Assembly: GCA_905209085.1 (NCBI GenBank)
Contig: CAJLRM010000014.1
Coordinates: 1 to 43,466, forward strand
Direction: 5' to 3'
DNA length: 43,466 nt
Source: an uncultured Eubacteriales bacterium
GTDB lineage: Bacteria > Bacillota > Clostridia > Christensenellales > Borkfalkiaceae
Made by a program: the position numbers and the translations under genes
Part shown: positions 9,180 to 18,847 of the stretch, in pieces
How positions within the stretch are numbered: the first letter of the stretch is position 1
Layout of the letters: the number at the start of each line of letters is the position of its first letter
Notes under the pieces: generated by a model
The model's input: the letters and a program-made list of their open reading frames with translations, nothing else
Database searches by the model: none
Told to the model about the DNA's origin: nothing

Positions 9180-12048
9180 TTTTTCCTTTACCGTTTACGA
9201 CATAAAAATAGATTTCGGGAAGTTCATTGGGCACAAAACCATATTTTTTAATGGCCGTAGAAGTTTTATAACGACTCTCGATCCATTCGTCCTCAAAGCC
9301 TCTCACGCCGCGAAACGTATTGCCGCCGACGACCGAAGGCTCCCCCGCACAATGATGATGGGGTCCCAGCAGGTTTCTGTTAGAAACAGTCAAAATCAAA
9401 TCCGCATATCTTCCTCCGTACTCGCTGACGTCCGTTTTTTCATATAAAAAAATATCTTTTGCTTTTTTAGAATCTATCTCCAAACTCGCCGAACAATGAC
9501 CGCCGCCCGAAAGAGAAATAAATCCTTTCTCTCCTTCTTTCACTTCGGGAATTTTTATCCTGACGGCTATCCGCCCGCGATAAAACCAAAGTCCCTGAGC
9601 GGTCAACGCCTTTTTCTCGATCTTGTTTTCTTTGGTTAAAACAAAGGAATCGTTCTCGATATAAAGAACGTTTTTATCCGTTGCAAATTTATCGCCCTTT
9701 ACGGAAAACGAACCCAGAACATAAACATTCTCTATTTCCAATCCGTAAGAAAATAAATTTCTCGCAATTTCATTTTCCTCGTCCAACGCTTCGGGCGTAC
9801 GGATATTATCGTCTTGTGCTTCAAAGAAAAGTTCGACCGTATTGACGCCCTTTTTTGCGCAGCCGGCAATCGGAATGATCCCGATTGATTTATCGACGTA
9901 CCAAGCAGACGAAAAATCACAAGGCTTCCCGTTGACCTCAATCTTTTTTGCCCCTCGTTCCGCCGCGATACATAAATCGGACGGTATAAACTCCGCGTTG
10001 AATTCATAGCGGACAAATATCCGAGTATATTTGTTTTTGGCTGCTGTTTCTTCGATTTCCATCACCGGCAACGACGCGGAAAATTCTTTTCCGTCAAGAG
10101 AATAGCACGCTTTATCCAGGGTAAGCGCATTCGGGTCCCTCCTGACGATCTCCAAAGGTTCGAGAAGAAATCTTTTTTCGCAAAAGTCCTCTCTTCGGTT
10201 TACGGCAGCGCTTTCGGCCAATAACAATTGCCCCGGGTACAAACATACGTCGGCATAACCGTCGTTTAAAACGATATGCCCGTCTTTCTTATTCTCCGCG
10301 TATTTTACTTTCAAAGCCCTTTCGTTTGCCGCGTAAATCCTTACGGTTTTTTCGGCATTTCGATCGGTATTAAAAAATGCGTAACCGCGCTCAAACTTAC
10401 GGACGACGATATCGCCGTCTATCCTACCGTCTTTCCGATAAGCCGCTACTTTACGTTTATATTCTATTTTCCAAAGATAATCGCAGACCGACGCGACGTC
10501 GGAAAAAATCCGATCCGTGCCGTCCGGCGCTATCGAACGGAAATCGTTTACGAGTGCAACGGGAATTCCCATGCTTATCGCCGAGTGAATAACGGCGAGC
10601 GTTTTTTGTGTAAAAAACAGGCTTGAAGACAGAATCAGTCCCTTATACGTCCTATGGCGGACGATGATTTTATCATTTTCAACGGACGCATACTTCTCGA
10701 AAAGCCCGCCGCCGATGATATCGAATGCGACCTGACATTTGGTGAGCGACGAAATCAGCTCGGCGTATCCTTTTGCCAGCACGGTATCCAAAAAACATTC
10801 GGGCGAAAGCCCATACGAGGAAAATTCGGAATCGACCACCAAAATATCCGAGAATCTTTCACCGCGGACGAATCCGGCCGAAAATTTCATATATTCCGCA
10901 ATCGGCTTAAAATCCTGCCACCAAGGTTCCTGATAGCTGAAAAAGGCAGGATAATCCCGTTTGCGTATCCCCCGCATAGAAAAAGCCGAAAGATGAAGAC
11001 ACGGCAAAGACACGCCCCGAACCGCCTGATTCGACCAATAAAACCGAAAATCGTCGAATGTGGTTCCCCATCCGGAGCATCCGAAAGTTTCAGACAACAC
11101 ATCGCTTTTTTCGAAAATATTTTTAGCGCCCACCGCCTGTTCAAACAACGTATCCGGCGAACGTCGGCGGCCGATTGCGTCAATCCCGGGGACTTGCATA
11201 CTTTCATATCCGTTCATCGGCCCCCCGTTTAGGTTAAGCGTGACGGTATTTTCCTCGCAGGCAAAGTGTCCCGTCATGCACAGATTGTTTTTCTTACACC
11301 ATTCGGCGACTTTTTGAGTATAATTCCGATGAAAAAGTTTCGAAACGAGCGAGCGGTAATCAAAGTGAAATTTGCTGAACTCCCGCGTTTCAAACGCGAA
11401 ACGCCACAATTCTTCGAGCATATCGTACCCGTATTCGCCGAAAAAGATCTCTTCGATTCCCTCGGTATACGCATACGGAGCGGCAAGCTGCGGTTCGTCC
11501 GTAAACAGATATTTGATGGTTTTCCCGAATTCTCCGCCAAAGTGTTTACGGTAAACTTCGTGCGTAGATTCTAAAAACGCTTCCGTTACAAACGGCGAAA
11601 GCAAATCGACATATTGGGGAATTTCCTCTATAACGGCAAAAAGCTCTCCTTCTCTTTCCGCACAGCGAACGTATCTCGCCCCGTCTTTTTTATAAGCCGT
11701 CAGTAACTTTTTATAGGAAGAAGGGTGAAAGTCTTTTTTCAAAGCCAATCTTTTCTGCCAATATTTTTCCCCAAGCCCGTTGACGGCCCCGTTGCCAAAG
11801 CCGCTGGGCCAGCCGTTTTCGTCATAAATACCTATCTCCATATTCAGTTCTTTGGCGAGCGACACGGCAAAGCCGAATCTTTCGAACCAAGTCCGACCGA
11901 AATAAGGGATTTCAAGCCCTGCGCGCGCATGAATAAAAAGTCCCGTAAAGCCTTGCGCGGCAAAGCCGCGCATCTGCTCTTCGAGTTCTTCTCTTTCTAT
12001 ATCGCCGTTCCAGGAATAAAAAGCGTAAAGCGAAGAAAAACGTTTCAT
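9172..12048 (-). CDS. GH106-like glycoside hydrolase (alpha-L-rhamnosidase type)
   Basis: The N-terminal barrel matches the GH106-related family: FAAQGFTGLFIHARAGLEIP, then IGIYDENGWPSGFGNG (about 92-107), YLFTDEPQL, and GHFACEENTV. A C-terminal beta-sandwich part (about 640-950) ends in a galactose-binding-like fold rich in Tyr and Trp. Characterised GH106 members release alpha-L-rhamnose; many relatives are untested, so the sugar is inference. At 958 residues the length fits the family. No signal peptide is present, so this large enzyme would act in the cytoplasm on imported oligosaccharide. It follows the permease gene by nine bases, with AGGATAA before the ATG, and overlaps the GH37 gene at its stop. 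Confidence 0.75.
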   Translation of the reverse strand: MKRFSSLYAFYSWNGDIEREELEEQMRGFAAQGFTGLFIHARAGLEIPYFGRTWFERFGFAVSLAKELNMEIGIYDENGWPSGFGNGAVNGLGEKYWQKRLALKKDFHPSSYKKLLTAYKKDGARYVRCAEREGELFAVIEEIPQYVDLLSPFVTEAFLESTHEVYRKHFGGEFGKTIKYLFTDEPQLAAPYAYTEGIEEIFFGEYGYDMLEELWRFAFETREFSKFHFDYRSLVSKLFHRNYTQKVAEWCKKNNLCMTGHFACEENTVTLNLNGGPMNGYESMQVPGIDAIGRRRSPDTLFEQAVGAKNIFEKSDVLSETFGCSGWGTTFDDFRFYWSNQAVRGVSLPCLHLSAFSMRGIRKRDYPAFFSYQEPWWQDFKPIAEYMKFSAGFVRGERFSDILVVDSEFSSYGLSPECFLDTVLAKGYAELISSLTKCQVAFDIIGGGLFEKYASVENDKIIVRHRTYKGLILSSSLFFTQKTLAVIHSAISMGIPVALVNDFRSIAPDGTDRIFSDVASVCDYLWKIEYKRKVAAYRKDGRIDGDIVVRKFERGYAFFNTDRNAEKTVRIYAANERALKVKYAENKKDGHIVLNDGYADVCLYPGQLLLAESAAVNRREDFCEKRFLLEPLEIVRRDPNALTLDKACYSLDGKEFSASLPVMEIEETAAKNKYTRIFVRYEFNAEFIPSDLCIAAERGAKKIEVNGKPCDFSSAWYVDKSIGIIPIAGCAKKGVNTVELFFEAQDDNIRTPEALDEENEIARNLFSYGLEIENVYVLGSFSVKGDKFATDKNVLYIENDSFVLTKENKIEKKALTAQGLWFYRGRIAVRIKIPEVKEGEKGFISLSGGGHCSASLEIDSKKAKDIFLYEKTDVSEYGGRYADLILTVSNRNLLGPHHHCAGEPSVVGGNTFRGVRGFEDEWIESRYKTSTAIKKYGFVPNELPEIYFYVVNGKGKNE

Positions 12049-12057
12049 AATTAAAAT

Positions 12058-12918
12058 TTATCCTTTAATGCCGCCGAAAGACACGTTTTCCATGATCGTC
12101 TTTTGGAAAATACAGAATATCGCTACGATCGGAACAAGCGCAATAAACATCGCCGCAAACAGTTTTGGATATTCCCCTCGGATATTCAGCGAGAGGATGT
12201 GCAGCCCCACGCCGATCGTGGCTTTTGAAGGCGCGTACATATAAACGTTGAAAAATTCGTTCCACGTTCCTATAACGCCCATAATCCCGAGAGCGCCGAG
12301 CACGGGGATAGACATGGGCATCATAATGCTTATAAACACCCTGAAATGTCCGGCTCCGTCGATAAACGCGGCCTCGGCATACGCCCAGGAAAGATTTTTG
12401 AAAAAGGCATACAGGAACAAAAACGTGGCGTTGAAAAATTGCAACGAAATAAGCACGATGCCGGTATAGGTGTCGTACAACTGAACGTCGACGAGGAATT
12501 TATAGAGCGTGGCTATCGAGCCGAACATCGGCACCACAAAGAAGATAAGCGCGATGGAATAGATGACTTTCATCACCTTAAATTGATACTTTGCGACTAC
12601 GTAAGCCGAAATTGCATTGAAAAACATATTCAGCGAAACATTCACGACGACGAAAAACAGCGTATTCAGATACATTCCCGCAAAGTTGACGTTTACGTTT
12701 GGAATGGTGAGTTGAAATGCGTCGATCCAATTCTGAAACTGCCAGGAAGAAGGCAGTCCCCAAATATCTTTTACAAAACCGTTTGCCGTCTTAAACGAAT
12801 TGATAAGCATCCATAAAAACGGATACAGCAATGTCAGAGAATGAACCGAAAGAAGCACTACCAATACGTATACGAGTATTCTTTCGCTCCTCGATCGTTT
12901 TATTCTTTTCTCTCTCAT
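12058..12918 (-). CDS. Carbohydrate ABC transporter permease, MalG type
   Basis: The protein has about six transmembrane segments and the MalG-type EAA loop in the last third (YAEAAFIDGAGHFRVFISIM), which docks the ATPase. It ends FGGIKG, as CUT1 permeases commonly do. It forms the importer with the MalF-type permease and the binding lipoprotein encoded just upstream. No ATPase gene is in the operon; a shared MsmK-type ATPase encoded elsewhere is usual in such Firmicutes loci. ATG at 12918 is preferred over the GTG nine bases earlier, since GAGGTG lies six bases before it. Confidence 0.92.
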   Translation of the reverse strand: MREKRIKRSRSERILVYVLVVLLSVHSLTLLYPFLWMLINSFKTANGFVKDIWGLPSSWQFQNWIDAFQLTIPNVNVNFAGMYLNTLFFVVVNVSLNMFFNAISAYVVAKYQFKVMKVIYSIALIFFVVPMFGSIATLYKFLVDVQLYDTYTGIVLISLQFFNATFLFLYAFFKNLSWAYAEAAFIDGAGHFRVFISIMMPMSIPVLGALGIMGVIGTWNEFFNVYMYAPSKATIGVGLHILSLNIRGEYPKLFAAMFIALVPIVAIFCIFQKTIMENVSFGGIKG

Positions 12919-12928
12919 AATCCGCACC

Positions 12929-13873
12929 TCAATACTCGTAAGCGGGGAAAAATTTATCGATGAAATACCGACAGATCAAAATGATCGGGGACATGATAAG
13001 CGTACTCACTAAGCTGAGCGCCGCCGTAAAGCCGTAATTGGACTGCCCTCCGTTTGTAAGCTGAATCGTAAAGAACGCATACGTCGTCGTATCGGCGGCT
13101 CCGCCCGTAATAAGCAATACCGGCATATAGAATCCGAGTATGACGCCCAGCCCCTGTAAAAATAAGATCGAAACGGTAGGTCCGATCAGCGGAAGGATTA
13201 CATACCATACCTCTTTGATAAAACTCAACCCGTAAAGCCTGTCGAGTTCAATCAAGTGATCGGGTATCTTAGCGATAGCCCCCGTCAACAAAATAATCGA
13301 ACCGCCTAGCCCTATCCACACGCAATAGAACAACAGCAACGGCATCGCCGTCTGTTTATCCGCCAAAAAGCCCAAGACAGGAATCAGGTTCGTCAGATGG
13401 AGTTGTTCCAAAAGTTCCGGTATAAATCCCACGGTGCTGTCCCAGGCAAATCTGTAAACCATCGCAAGCACGACCGGGGAAATTACCGTCGGTAAAAACA
13501 GAATGACGCGAAATACGTTGCTGAGGGGAATCCGTTTATAACAGACGATCGCACAGCATATCGAGATGGGCAGGATAAAGAAATTATTTAATAAGAAAAA
13601 GATAAACGAGTTTCGAAGCGCAAGGGGAAATTCGCTGTATTCGCTGCCCAAAATACGAAAAATGGTAGTAAAATTTTTCCACCCGATAAATTCAAAGTTC
13701 CCCGACTTTATAGAAAACTCCTGAAATGACAAGACAAAAGTTCCGCCGTTTTGTAAAAAAAACATAAAAAGAAAGTGCGCAACAGGGAATGCCAGCGCTA
13801 TAATGCAAAATAGGATACCTTTATTTGCGATACTTTTATTTCGCTTTGTCAATTTTATTTTAGCAGTTTTCAT
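12929..13873 (-). CDS. Carbohydrate ABC transporter permease, MalF type
   Basis: The 314-residue protein has a basic N-terminus (KIKLTKRNKS), a first membrane segment and a large extracytoplasmic loop. Several more helices follow, plus an EAA-like loop (IELDRLYGLSFIKEVWYVIL), in which the canonical EAA is replaced by IELDRLYG. It is the first permease of a CUT1 oligosaccharide importer. AGGACAAAGGT precedes the ATG, and the gap to the binding-protein gene is 12 bases. Its stop is ten bases before the MalG-type start, so the two are probably made in equal amounts. Confidence 0.92.
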   Translation of the reverse strand: MKTAKIKLTKRNKSIANKGILFCIIALAFPVAHFLFMFFLQNGGTFVLSFQEFSIKSGNFEFIGWKNFTTIFRILGSEYSEFPLALRNSFIFFLLNNFFILPISICCAIVCYKRIPLSNVFRVILFLPTVISPVVLAMVYRFAWDSTVGFIPELLEQLHLTNLIPVLGFLADKQTAMPLLLFYCVWIGLGGSIILLTGAIAKIPDHLIELDRLYGLSFIKEVWYVILPLIGPTVSILFLQGLGVILGFYMPVLLITGGAADTTTYAFFTIQLTNGGQSNYGFTAALSLVSTLIMSPIILICRYFIDKFFPAYEY

Positions 13874-13885
13874 ACCTTTGTCCTC

Positions 13886-15340
13886 TTATATCGCCCAATC
13901 TTTATCCCAGCGCACTTTGGCCTCCGCATATTCCTGCGCCGCAAAATCTTCGGGCGACGTCCCGTTGATAATGACCAGATTCGGGTGTCCGGTAACAAAT
14001 TTCGTAGCCTTGAAACGGCGGGGTCCGGTGGGATAATCCACATAAGTTTCGCTGCAAGAAAGGTTTATATCGAGTACGGAATTCGAAAAAGCCGACAGCT
14101 TAGAACGCAAAGACTCCACATCGTACTCAAAAGGACGAAATGCTCCCGTAACTTTCGTGAACGTTTGCAGCGAACTTTCTTTGTGCATAAAAATGAGAAA
14201 ATCCTTAGCCCCTTCGGAGTTTGCCGCTTTTTTCGGTATAAAGACAAAGTTTGCGTCCGCTCCGTAATTGACGGAAATATATTCTCCGTTTTTGTCTTTT
14301 TTGGCGTCGCTGACAAACGGGAATTGCATCAGTTTCATTTCCAGTCCCGTTTCGTCGACAAGGTTGATCATTTCCCTTTCCAGCCAGTCGGCATTGATCA
14401 TCATAGCGGCTTCGCCGTTGATAAGATCGCGCTGCGCGTCGTATACTTCCTTCGCCATCGAACCGCTTAAACAATACTTGGAAAATCCGTCGGATCCGAA
14501 ATATTTTGCAAAATCCTTCCACGCGGAAACATATCCCTTATACGGTTCTTTCGCGGGATTGAACACCTCTACGTCTCCGAAAGCGAAAAACTCTTTTACC
14601 GCTTCGAGCCCGCTTCTTTGAATCCACAAATTCATGCACATAAAATCAAAATATCCGAGCGCGCGTCCCGACGCCACAAACGGGGCAATGCGCTTGCCTT
14701 CGGCGGTAGACTTTTCGATGATCGTTTCGCAGACCTGATCGAACTCCTCCATAGTCTTAGGGACTTGTATATCATAGCGCTTAAACAACTCGCTGTTATA
14801 GGCGATGCCCGTGATAAGTTTCGTCCAGGGCATCACATAGTAATGCGTTGCGCCGCCGTGCTCGAAACGATTGCTTTCGATATAGGACTTCTCCATTTTA
14901 GCCTCTATGGTCTTGCCCTCCTCTCCGTCGGGCTTTGCCGCAAACACGTCGTCGAGGGGAAGTATGGCGTCCTGCCCTATATATTTTTCCCAATCGAAAT
15001 GAGGCGTGAAGTAGAGATCGGACAGATTTTTTCCCGTTTCAAGTTTTGTGGGCATAGAGGAAACCAGCGAGGAATCCGCATTCAGAATCAGTGCATACTG
15101 ATCGTTTTCATATACAAAATCTTTGGCGATTTCATAAATCCAATCCTTGCCGTATCCCGTATCGAAAAAGTCGATTTTTATAATCTCTTTCCCTGCGTAC
15201 GAGTCTTTATATACTTTGTTTCCGTCCACCCACACGTTTCTCTCGTCCACGGACCTTTCCGTGCCTTTACAACCGGCGAAAACGCCGGTTGCAAAAACCA
15301 ATACAAGAGCAGAAATAATCAATTTCTTTACTATTTTCAT
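13886..15340 (-). CDS. Extracellular sugar-binding lipoprotein of an ABC importer
   Basis: A signal peptide with lipobox ends at VFAGC (Cys24), so the protein is lipid-anchored outside the membrane. The rest is a typical CUT1 solute-binding fold. Landmarks are an early YAGKEIIKIDFFDTGYGKDW region, an aromatic core around residues 150-260 and a late NFVFIPKKAANSEGAKDFL segment. ATG at 15340 is chosen because GGAGG lies six bases upstream; the longer TTG reading would start inside that ribosome site. It precedes the two permeases with a 12-base gap and defines the substrate uptake step of the operon. The ligand cannot be read from the sequence. Confidence 0.92.
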   Translation of the reverse strand: MKIVKKLIISALVLVFATGVFAGCKGTERSVDERNVWVDGNKVYKDSYAGKEIIKIDFFDTGYGKDWIYEIAKDFVYENDQYALILNADSSLVSSMPTKLETGKNLSDLYFTPHFDWEKYIGQDAILPLDDVFAAKPDGEEGKTIEAKMEKSYIESNRFEHGGATHYYVMPWTKLITGIAYNSELFKRYDIQVPKTMEEFDQVCETIIEKSTAEGKRIAPFVASGRALGYFDFMCMNLWIQRSGLEAVKEFFAFGDVEVFNPAKEPYKGYVSAWKDFAKYFGSDGFSKYCLSGSMAKEVYDAQRDLINGEAAMMINADWLEREMINLVDETGLEMKLMQFPFVSDAKKDKNGEYISVNYGADANFVFIPKKAANSEGAKDFLIFMHKESSLQTFTKVTGAFRPFEYDVESLRSKLSAFSNSVLDINLSCSETYVDYPTGPRRFKATKFVTGHPNLVIINGTSPEDFAAQEYAEAKVRWDKDWAI

Positions 15341-15362
15341 TTTATCCTCCAAAAAACTCGGC

Positions 15363-16892
15363 TTATTTCAGCGGAACGACGAAAATTCCTTCGCCCGGCT
15401 GCAACGTAATGTTGAAAGTTCCGTCCTCGTTCAAAAGAAGCACCCGCTTTTCCGCAAGTCGATATACAGCGACCGCTTTCGCGTCATTGAACGTAAGACT
15501 GACTCTATCCGTCTTATTGTCCGCGGGATTCGCATAATTAGTGATCATAAACCCGTCGTAGCCGTCTTTATCCTCAAAACAGCCGATCAGCGTATCCTGC
15601 TGACAGGAATACTCTGCAATTCTCTCGTGCGTATCGATGGCGAATCCCTCGTCGAGATAGGTAAATCCCTCGCAGTAACCGACCTCGTTTTCCTTGCCGA
15701 GTACCGTCATGACGTTTTTCCAGTCAAAATTGAAATAGACGTCTTCAAACGCATGGACTTCTTCCTGTACGGCTTTGATCTTATAATAAATATCCGTTTT
15801 TCTGCCTTTTCTGTCGTAGGGACCGACGTTGAACTGAGTTCCCACGCCGTCTACGGGCGGAGGAGCAAACGTCGTAAACCAAGAAATTCCGCTGCCGCCA
15901 AACGAGAGGAATGAATTTACCTGCCAGCGGAAATCGGCGATACTTTTTGGTTCGACATATTCCGTTCCCGCGCCCAGATGTCCGGTCGATTGCAGATACG
16001 TCCAAAGCTCTCTCCCGTCAATATCGGCAGCCTGACGGTAAACCTGCATATTGTACAGGAAATCCTCCTGAATTTCCCTTTTCCCCGAGCTTGCGTCTTT
16101 ATATAAAGGATAGCGGTCGTAGGAAATATAAGGAACGTCGATTTTCTCGATAAAATCGGTAGTATATTTGATTCTGTCGGCAGGGTTCGTATAACCGAGT
16201 AAGGACAGGTCCACAGTAATGGGCAAAAGATTCACGTACAGGATTTTTCCGGGAAAAACTTCCTGAAACAATTTCTGTATCCGCGCGATGGTATCGTATT
16301 TCGTCGCGTTCGGTTCGTCCCAATACGAAAATCCATAAAAGGCGGGATGATCCTTAAATTCGCCCAGACAGGCTTCGAGATGCGCTTTTATCTGTTCGTC
16401 GGTGTACTCGGCCGGTTTTCCCGTCGTCGAGTCGATGATCTCTCCGCGCAGCATTGCCGAAAGAGAAATTCCGTTGACGACGAGTTCGCCCACCATCTGT
16501 TTCATGCCGTATTTCTGCGCAAGATCGAGCACTTTTCTGTAATGCGCCTGATCCTCCGGGAAATAGGGTCCGTCTGCCACGGTGAAACCCGCCTCGGAAA
16601 GTTCTTTATAATACGTGTCCAATTCCGCGTCGGTCAACGTTTTGATATAAAAACTCGTTTCGAGGGCATTGTATATGCGCATATTGCTCGGCACGCCGAC
16701 AAAGGTTTTGAATTGAAATTCTTTCTCCGTCTTTCCCGTATAATCATATAAGTCTGTCGTTTCGACCGTTTCGGAAAAGTCGGGATCGGGCTTTCCGGAA
16801 GCGGAATGATTCCCCGGATTGCCGTTGCACCCGGAAAGGGCGAACACACACCCCAGCGCTAACGCCGTAAAAGTCGTTTTGAATTTTCTCAT
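15363..16892 (-). CDS. Surface lipoprotein with TIM-barrel glycosidase-like domain
   Basis: The signal peptide ends in the lipobox LSGC (Cys22). Residues about 55-440 form a glycosidase-like barrel with AFYGFSYWDEPN, the position of the acid/base in clan GH-A, then VPYISYDRYPLY and ELWTYLQSTG. A C-terminal beta domain ends LQPGEGIFVVPLK. It is clearly a paralogue of the gene at 18837-20069. ATG at 16892 overlaps the upstream stop as ATGA and has AGGAG seven bases before it, so translation is likely coupled. It is not assigned to a CAZy family here. A glycan-trimming enzyme or a glycan-binding protein on the cell surface is the likely role; the residue where a clan GH-A nucleophile would sit appears to be Gln. 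Confidence 0.7.
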   Translation of the reverse strand: MRKFKTTFTALALGCVFALSGCNGNPGNHSASGKPDPDFSETVETTDLYDYTGKTEKEFQFKTFVGVPSNMRIYNALETSFYIKTLTDAELDTYYKELSEAGFTVADGPYFPEDQAHYRKVLDLAQKYGMKQMVGELVVNGISLSAMLRGEIIDSTTGKPAEYTDEQIKAHLEACLGEFKDHPAFYGFSYWDEPNATKYDTIARIQKLFQEVFPGKILYVNLLPITVDLSLLGYTNPADRIKYTTDFIEKIDVPYISYDRYPLYKDASSGKREIQEDFLYNMQVYRQAADIDGRELWTYLQSTGHLGAGTEYVEPKSIADFRWQVNSFLSFGGSGISWFTTFAPPPVDGVGTQFNVGPYDRKGRKTDIYYKIKAVQEEVHAFEDVYFNFDWKNVMTVLGKENEVGYCEGFTYLDEGFAIDTHERIAEYSCQQDTLIGCFEDKDGYDGFMITNYANPADNKTDRVSLTFNDAKAVAVYRLAEKRVLLLNEDGTFNITLQPGEGIFVVPLK

Positions 16893-18847
16893 CTTTTCTC
16901 TCCTTTTTTTCTCAAACATATCGAAACAGACGCCAGCAGCGCCAGGAAAAGAGCCGCCGTCTTGACGCCGACGAAGGAACCGCAGCCCGTTTCCGCATCG
17001 CCGTCAGGCTTTTTCTCCCCGCCTTGATTCTTTTGATTCAGCTCGTCCCAATCCTCGCGTTCGAACGGAAGGGGCTCGTCGTAAGTTTCAAAAGTAAGCG
17101 TATACGTGCGGGTCGCGATTGCCGATTTTACGGTTAAAATCGCCTGTTCATAACCGAATTTTTCATCGGTATGCCACTCGATTTTCACGTCGGTTACGCC
17201 GGAGCCTTTTTCAAAAGTCAAAGAGTCGCGGTCAAACGATTCTTGCCCCGAAACGATCATATCGCTTTCAAAAGATCCCGGAGTAAATCCCGTAAGAAGA
17301 CTGCCTTTATACAAAATACCGCTCAGGAAAGTATCTTTTTGCGTATCCGTTCCCTTTTCGCCGGAATAATAGCAATTGATCTTTGAAAATACGGTAGTCG
17401 CGTCGCTGTAAGTGTTAATCGCGAATAAATCCGAAGCATCGCCGCCGAAAGTTCCCGCGGCGGGCTTTAATTTGGCGATCTCGTCCGACAAATCCCAGGT
17501 ATTGGGATTATAGCCCTTGGAAGCGTTGAAATCCACCGAATAAAATACGCTGCCGTTATTGTAAACCGTACAGCTGTCGTTATCGGTCACTATCATGAAA
17601 TTGAGCTGTGTGCCTTTGGCAAAATCGCCGCCTCCGGCTCCCAGAGGGAAACACATGACATAATCGTTATCCTTGTATTCTCCCGTAAAATCGTCTTTAT
17701 AGGTACCCGAAAAGGGTTCCGTGCTGTAAGTATAATTCTTTCCGTCTATACGGCCGTAAAGCCCTACGTGCTGGCCCAAACGGCGAACGCGCAGCACGAG
17801 ATATTCGCTCATATCGTCGTTGGCTCTTATCAGCATATCGCTCCAATAAGTAGTATCGGAATTATTGAGCGCAAACGAATACGTATGGACGGTCGTTCTG
17901 TTTTCAACGTCGGGCATGGTGAATACGGCGGTGTTGCCGACGCTGCTGCCCGCACTCAATGTCGCGCCGCTCTCGCCGAACGTGCTTTCGGCTCCTCCGC
18001 CGCCGTAGGCGGAATATACGAGGCTTTCCCCGGTAACGGCATTGTTCCAGTTCATATAATCGAGGCTGTCGAAACAACGCAGATTGGTAAGTTTTACCGC
18101 GTTGCAATAATTCGGCGCGTTATAGGCAAAAATCCCCGCGGCGGACGGGAGCGGAACGGTCAGCGGAGATTCGTACACAGGCGTTTCTCCATCTCCTATA
18201 TACACTTCGACGCTTTCTTTCGTGGAGATTACGGTCATATCTACCGTGTTTCCGGCTTTCAGCTCGGTTATGCCCAGCGCGATTTCGCAATTTTTCTCTA
18301 CCGGTTCCAGGAATATGGCATTCGGCGCCTCGGGCAAATCCGCATAGGAATACCAAATATAAGGATTTCCGGGCGTTTCCGCCGCTTTATCCGCATCGTA
18401 CGCGCGCGACATCATCGTCATGACGCCGTCCGCACGGAACATAAGAGCGGTAAAACTGTTATAGTAGGCATCTCCGCGGAATACCACAAAATTCCACTTG
18501 TCTTTCGCTTCCAACGAAGCGGTAAACTGCAAAATCGTTGCACCGAGCTCCGCGCCGATAAGATTTACTTCCGCAACCCCGGTGGTTACGTCGTCGGGCA
18601 GTTTAAGAGAAGAGCCTGCCGCGGAGAAAGTATAGTCCGGAGCTTCTATCTCGGGATAATTCGGCTTCCATGCCTGGATCGCGGTGCTCTGTTCGGTAAT
18701 ACGCCGGGTATATCCCTCATAGCTCGGTCCGGAAAACGCCGATTCAGCCGTTGCGCCCGACGGCGACAGCGTCAGCCCCGCCCCGAAACATATCGCAAGG
18801 GCAGAGCCGAGAAGCGTCAGGCCAATTCGTTTCTTTTTAACCATCAT
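16889..18847 (-). CDS. Secreted surface protein with two LamG-like domains and a C-terminal GCG anchor
   Basis: The protein starts with a signal peptide (basic KKKR, a hydrophobic stretch, then ATAES). Two concanavalin-like beta-sandwich regions follow (about 55-240 and 255-480), then a small beta domain ending TYTLTFETYDEP. The tail has a linker with Glu, Lys and Gly, the motif ETGCGS, a hydrophobic helix (ALFLALLASVSICL) and RKKGEKR. This layout resembles a cell-surface sorting tail, but it is not LPxTG. No catalytic motif was seen, so a glycan-binding role is the best guess. ATG at 18847 has AGGAG seven bases upstream and overlaps the upstream gene's stop by 11 bases. Confidence 0.65.
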   Translation of the reverse strand: MMVKKKRIGLTLLGSALAICFGAGLTLSPSGATAESAFSGPSYEGYTRRITEQSTAIQAWKPNYPEIEAPDYTFSAAGSSLKLPDDVTTGVAEVNLIGAELGATILQFTASLEAKDKWNFVVFRGDAYYNSFTALMFRADGVMTMMSRAYDADKAAETPGNPYIWYSYADLPEAPNAIFLEPVEKNCEIALGITELKAGNTVDMTVISTKESVEVYIGDGETPVYESPLTVPLPSAAGIFAYNAPNYCNAVKLTNLRCFDSLDYMNWNNAVTGESLVYSAYGGGGAESTFGESGATLSAGSSVGNTAVFTMPDVENRTTVHTYSFALNNSDTTYWSDMLIRANDDMSEYLVLRVRRLGQHVGLYGRIDGKNYTYSTEPFSGTYKDDFTGEYKDNDYVMCFPLGAGGGDFAKGTQLNFMIVTDNDSCTVYNNGSVFYSVDFNASKGYNPNTWDLSDEIAKLKPAAGTFGGDASDLFAINTYSDATTVFSKINCYYSGEKGTDTQKDTFLSGILYKGSLLTGFTPGSFESDMIVSGQESFDRDSLTFEKGSGVTDVKIEWHTDEKFGYEQAILTVKSAIATRTYTLTFETYDEPLPFEREDWDELNQKNQGGEKKPDGDAETGCGSFVGVKTAALFLALLASVSICLRKKGEKR

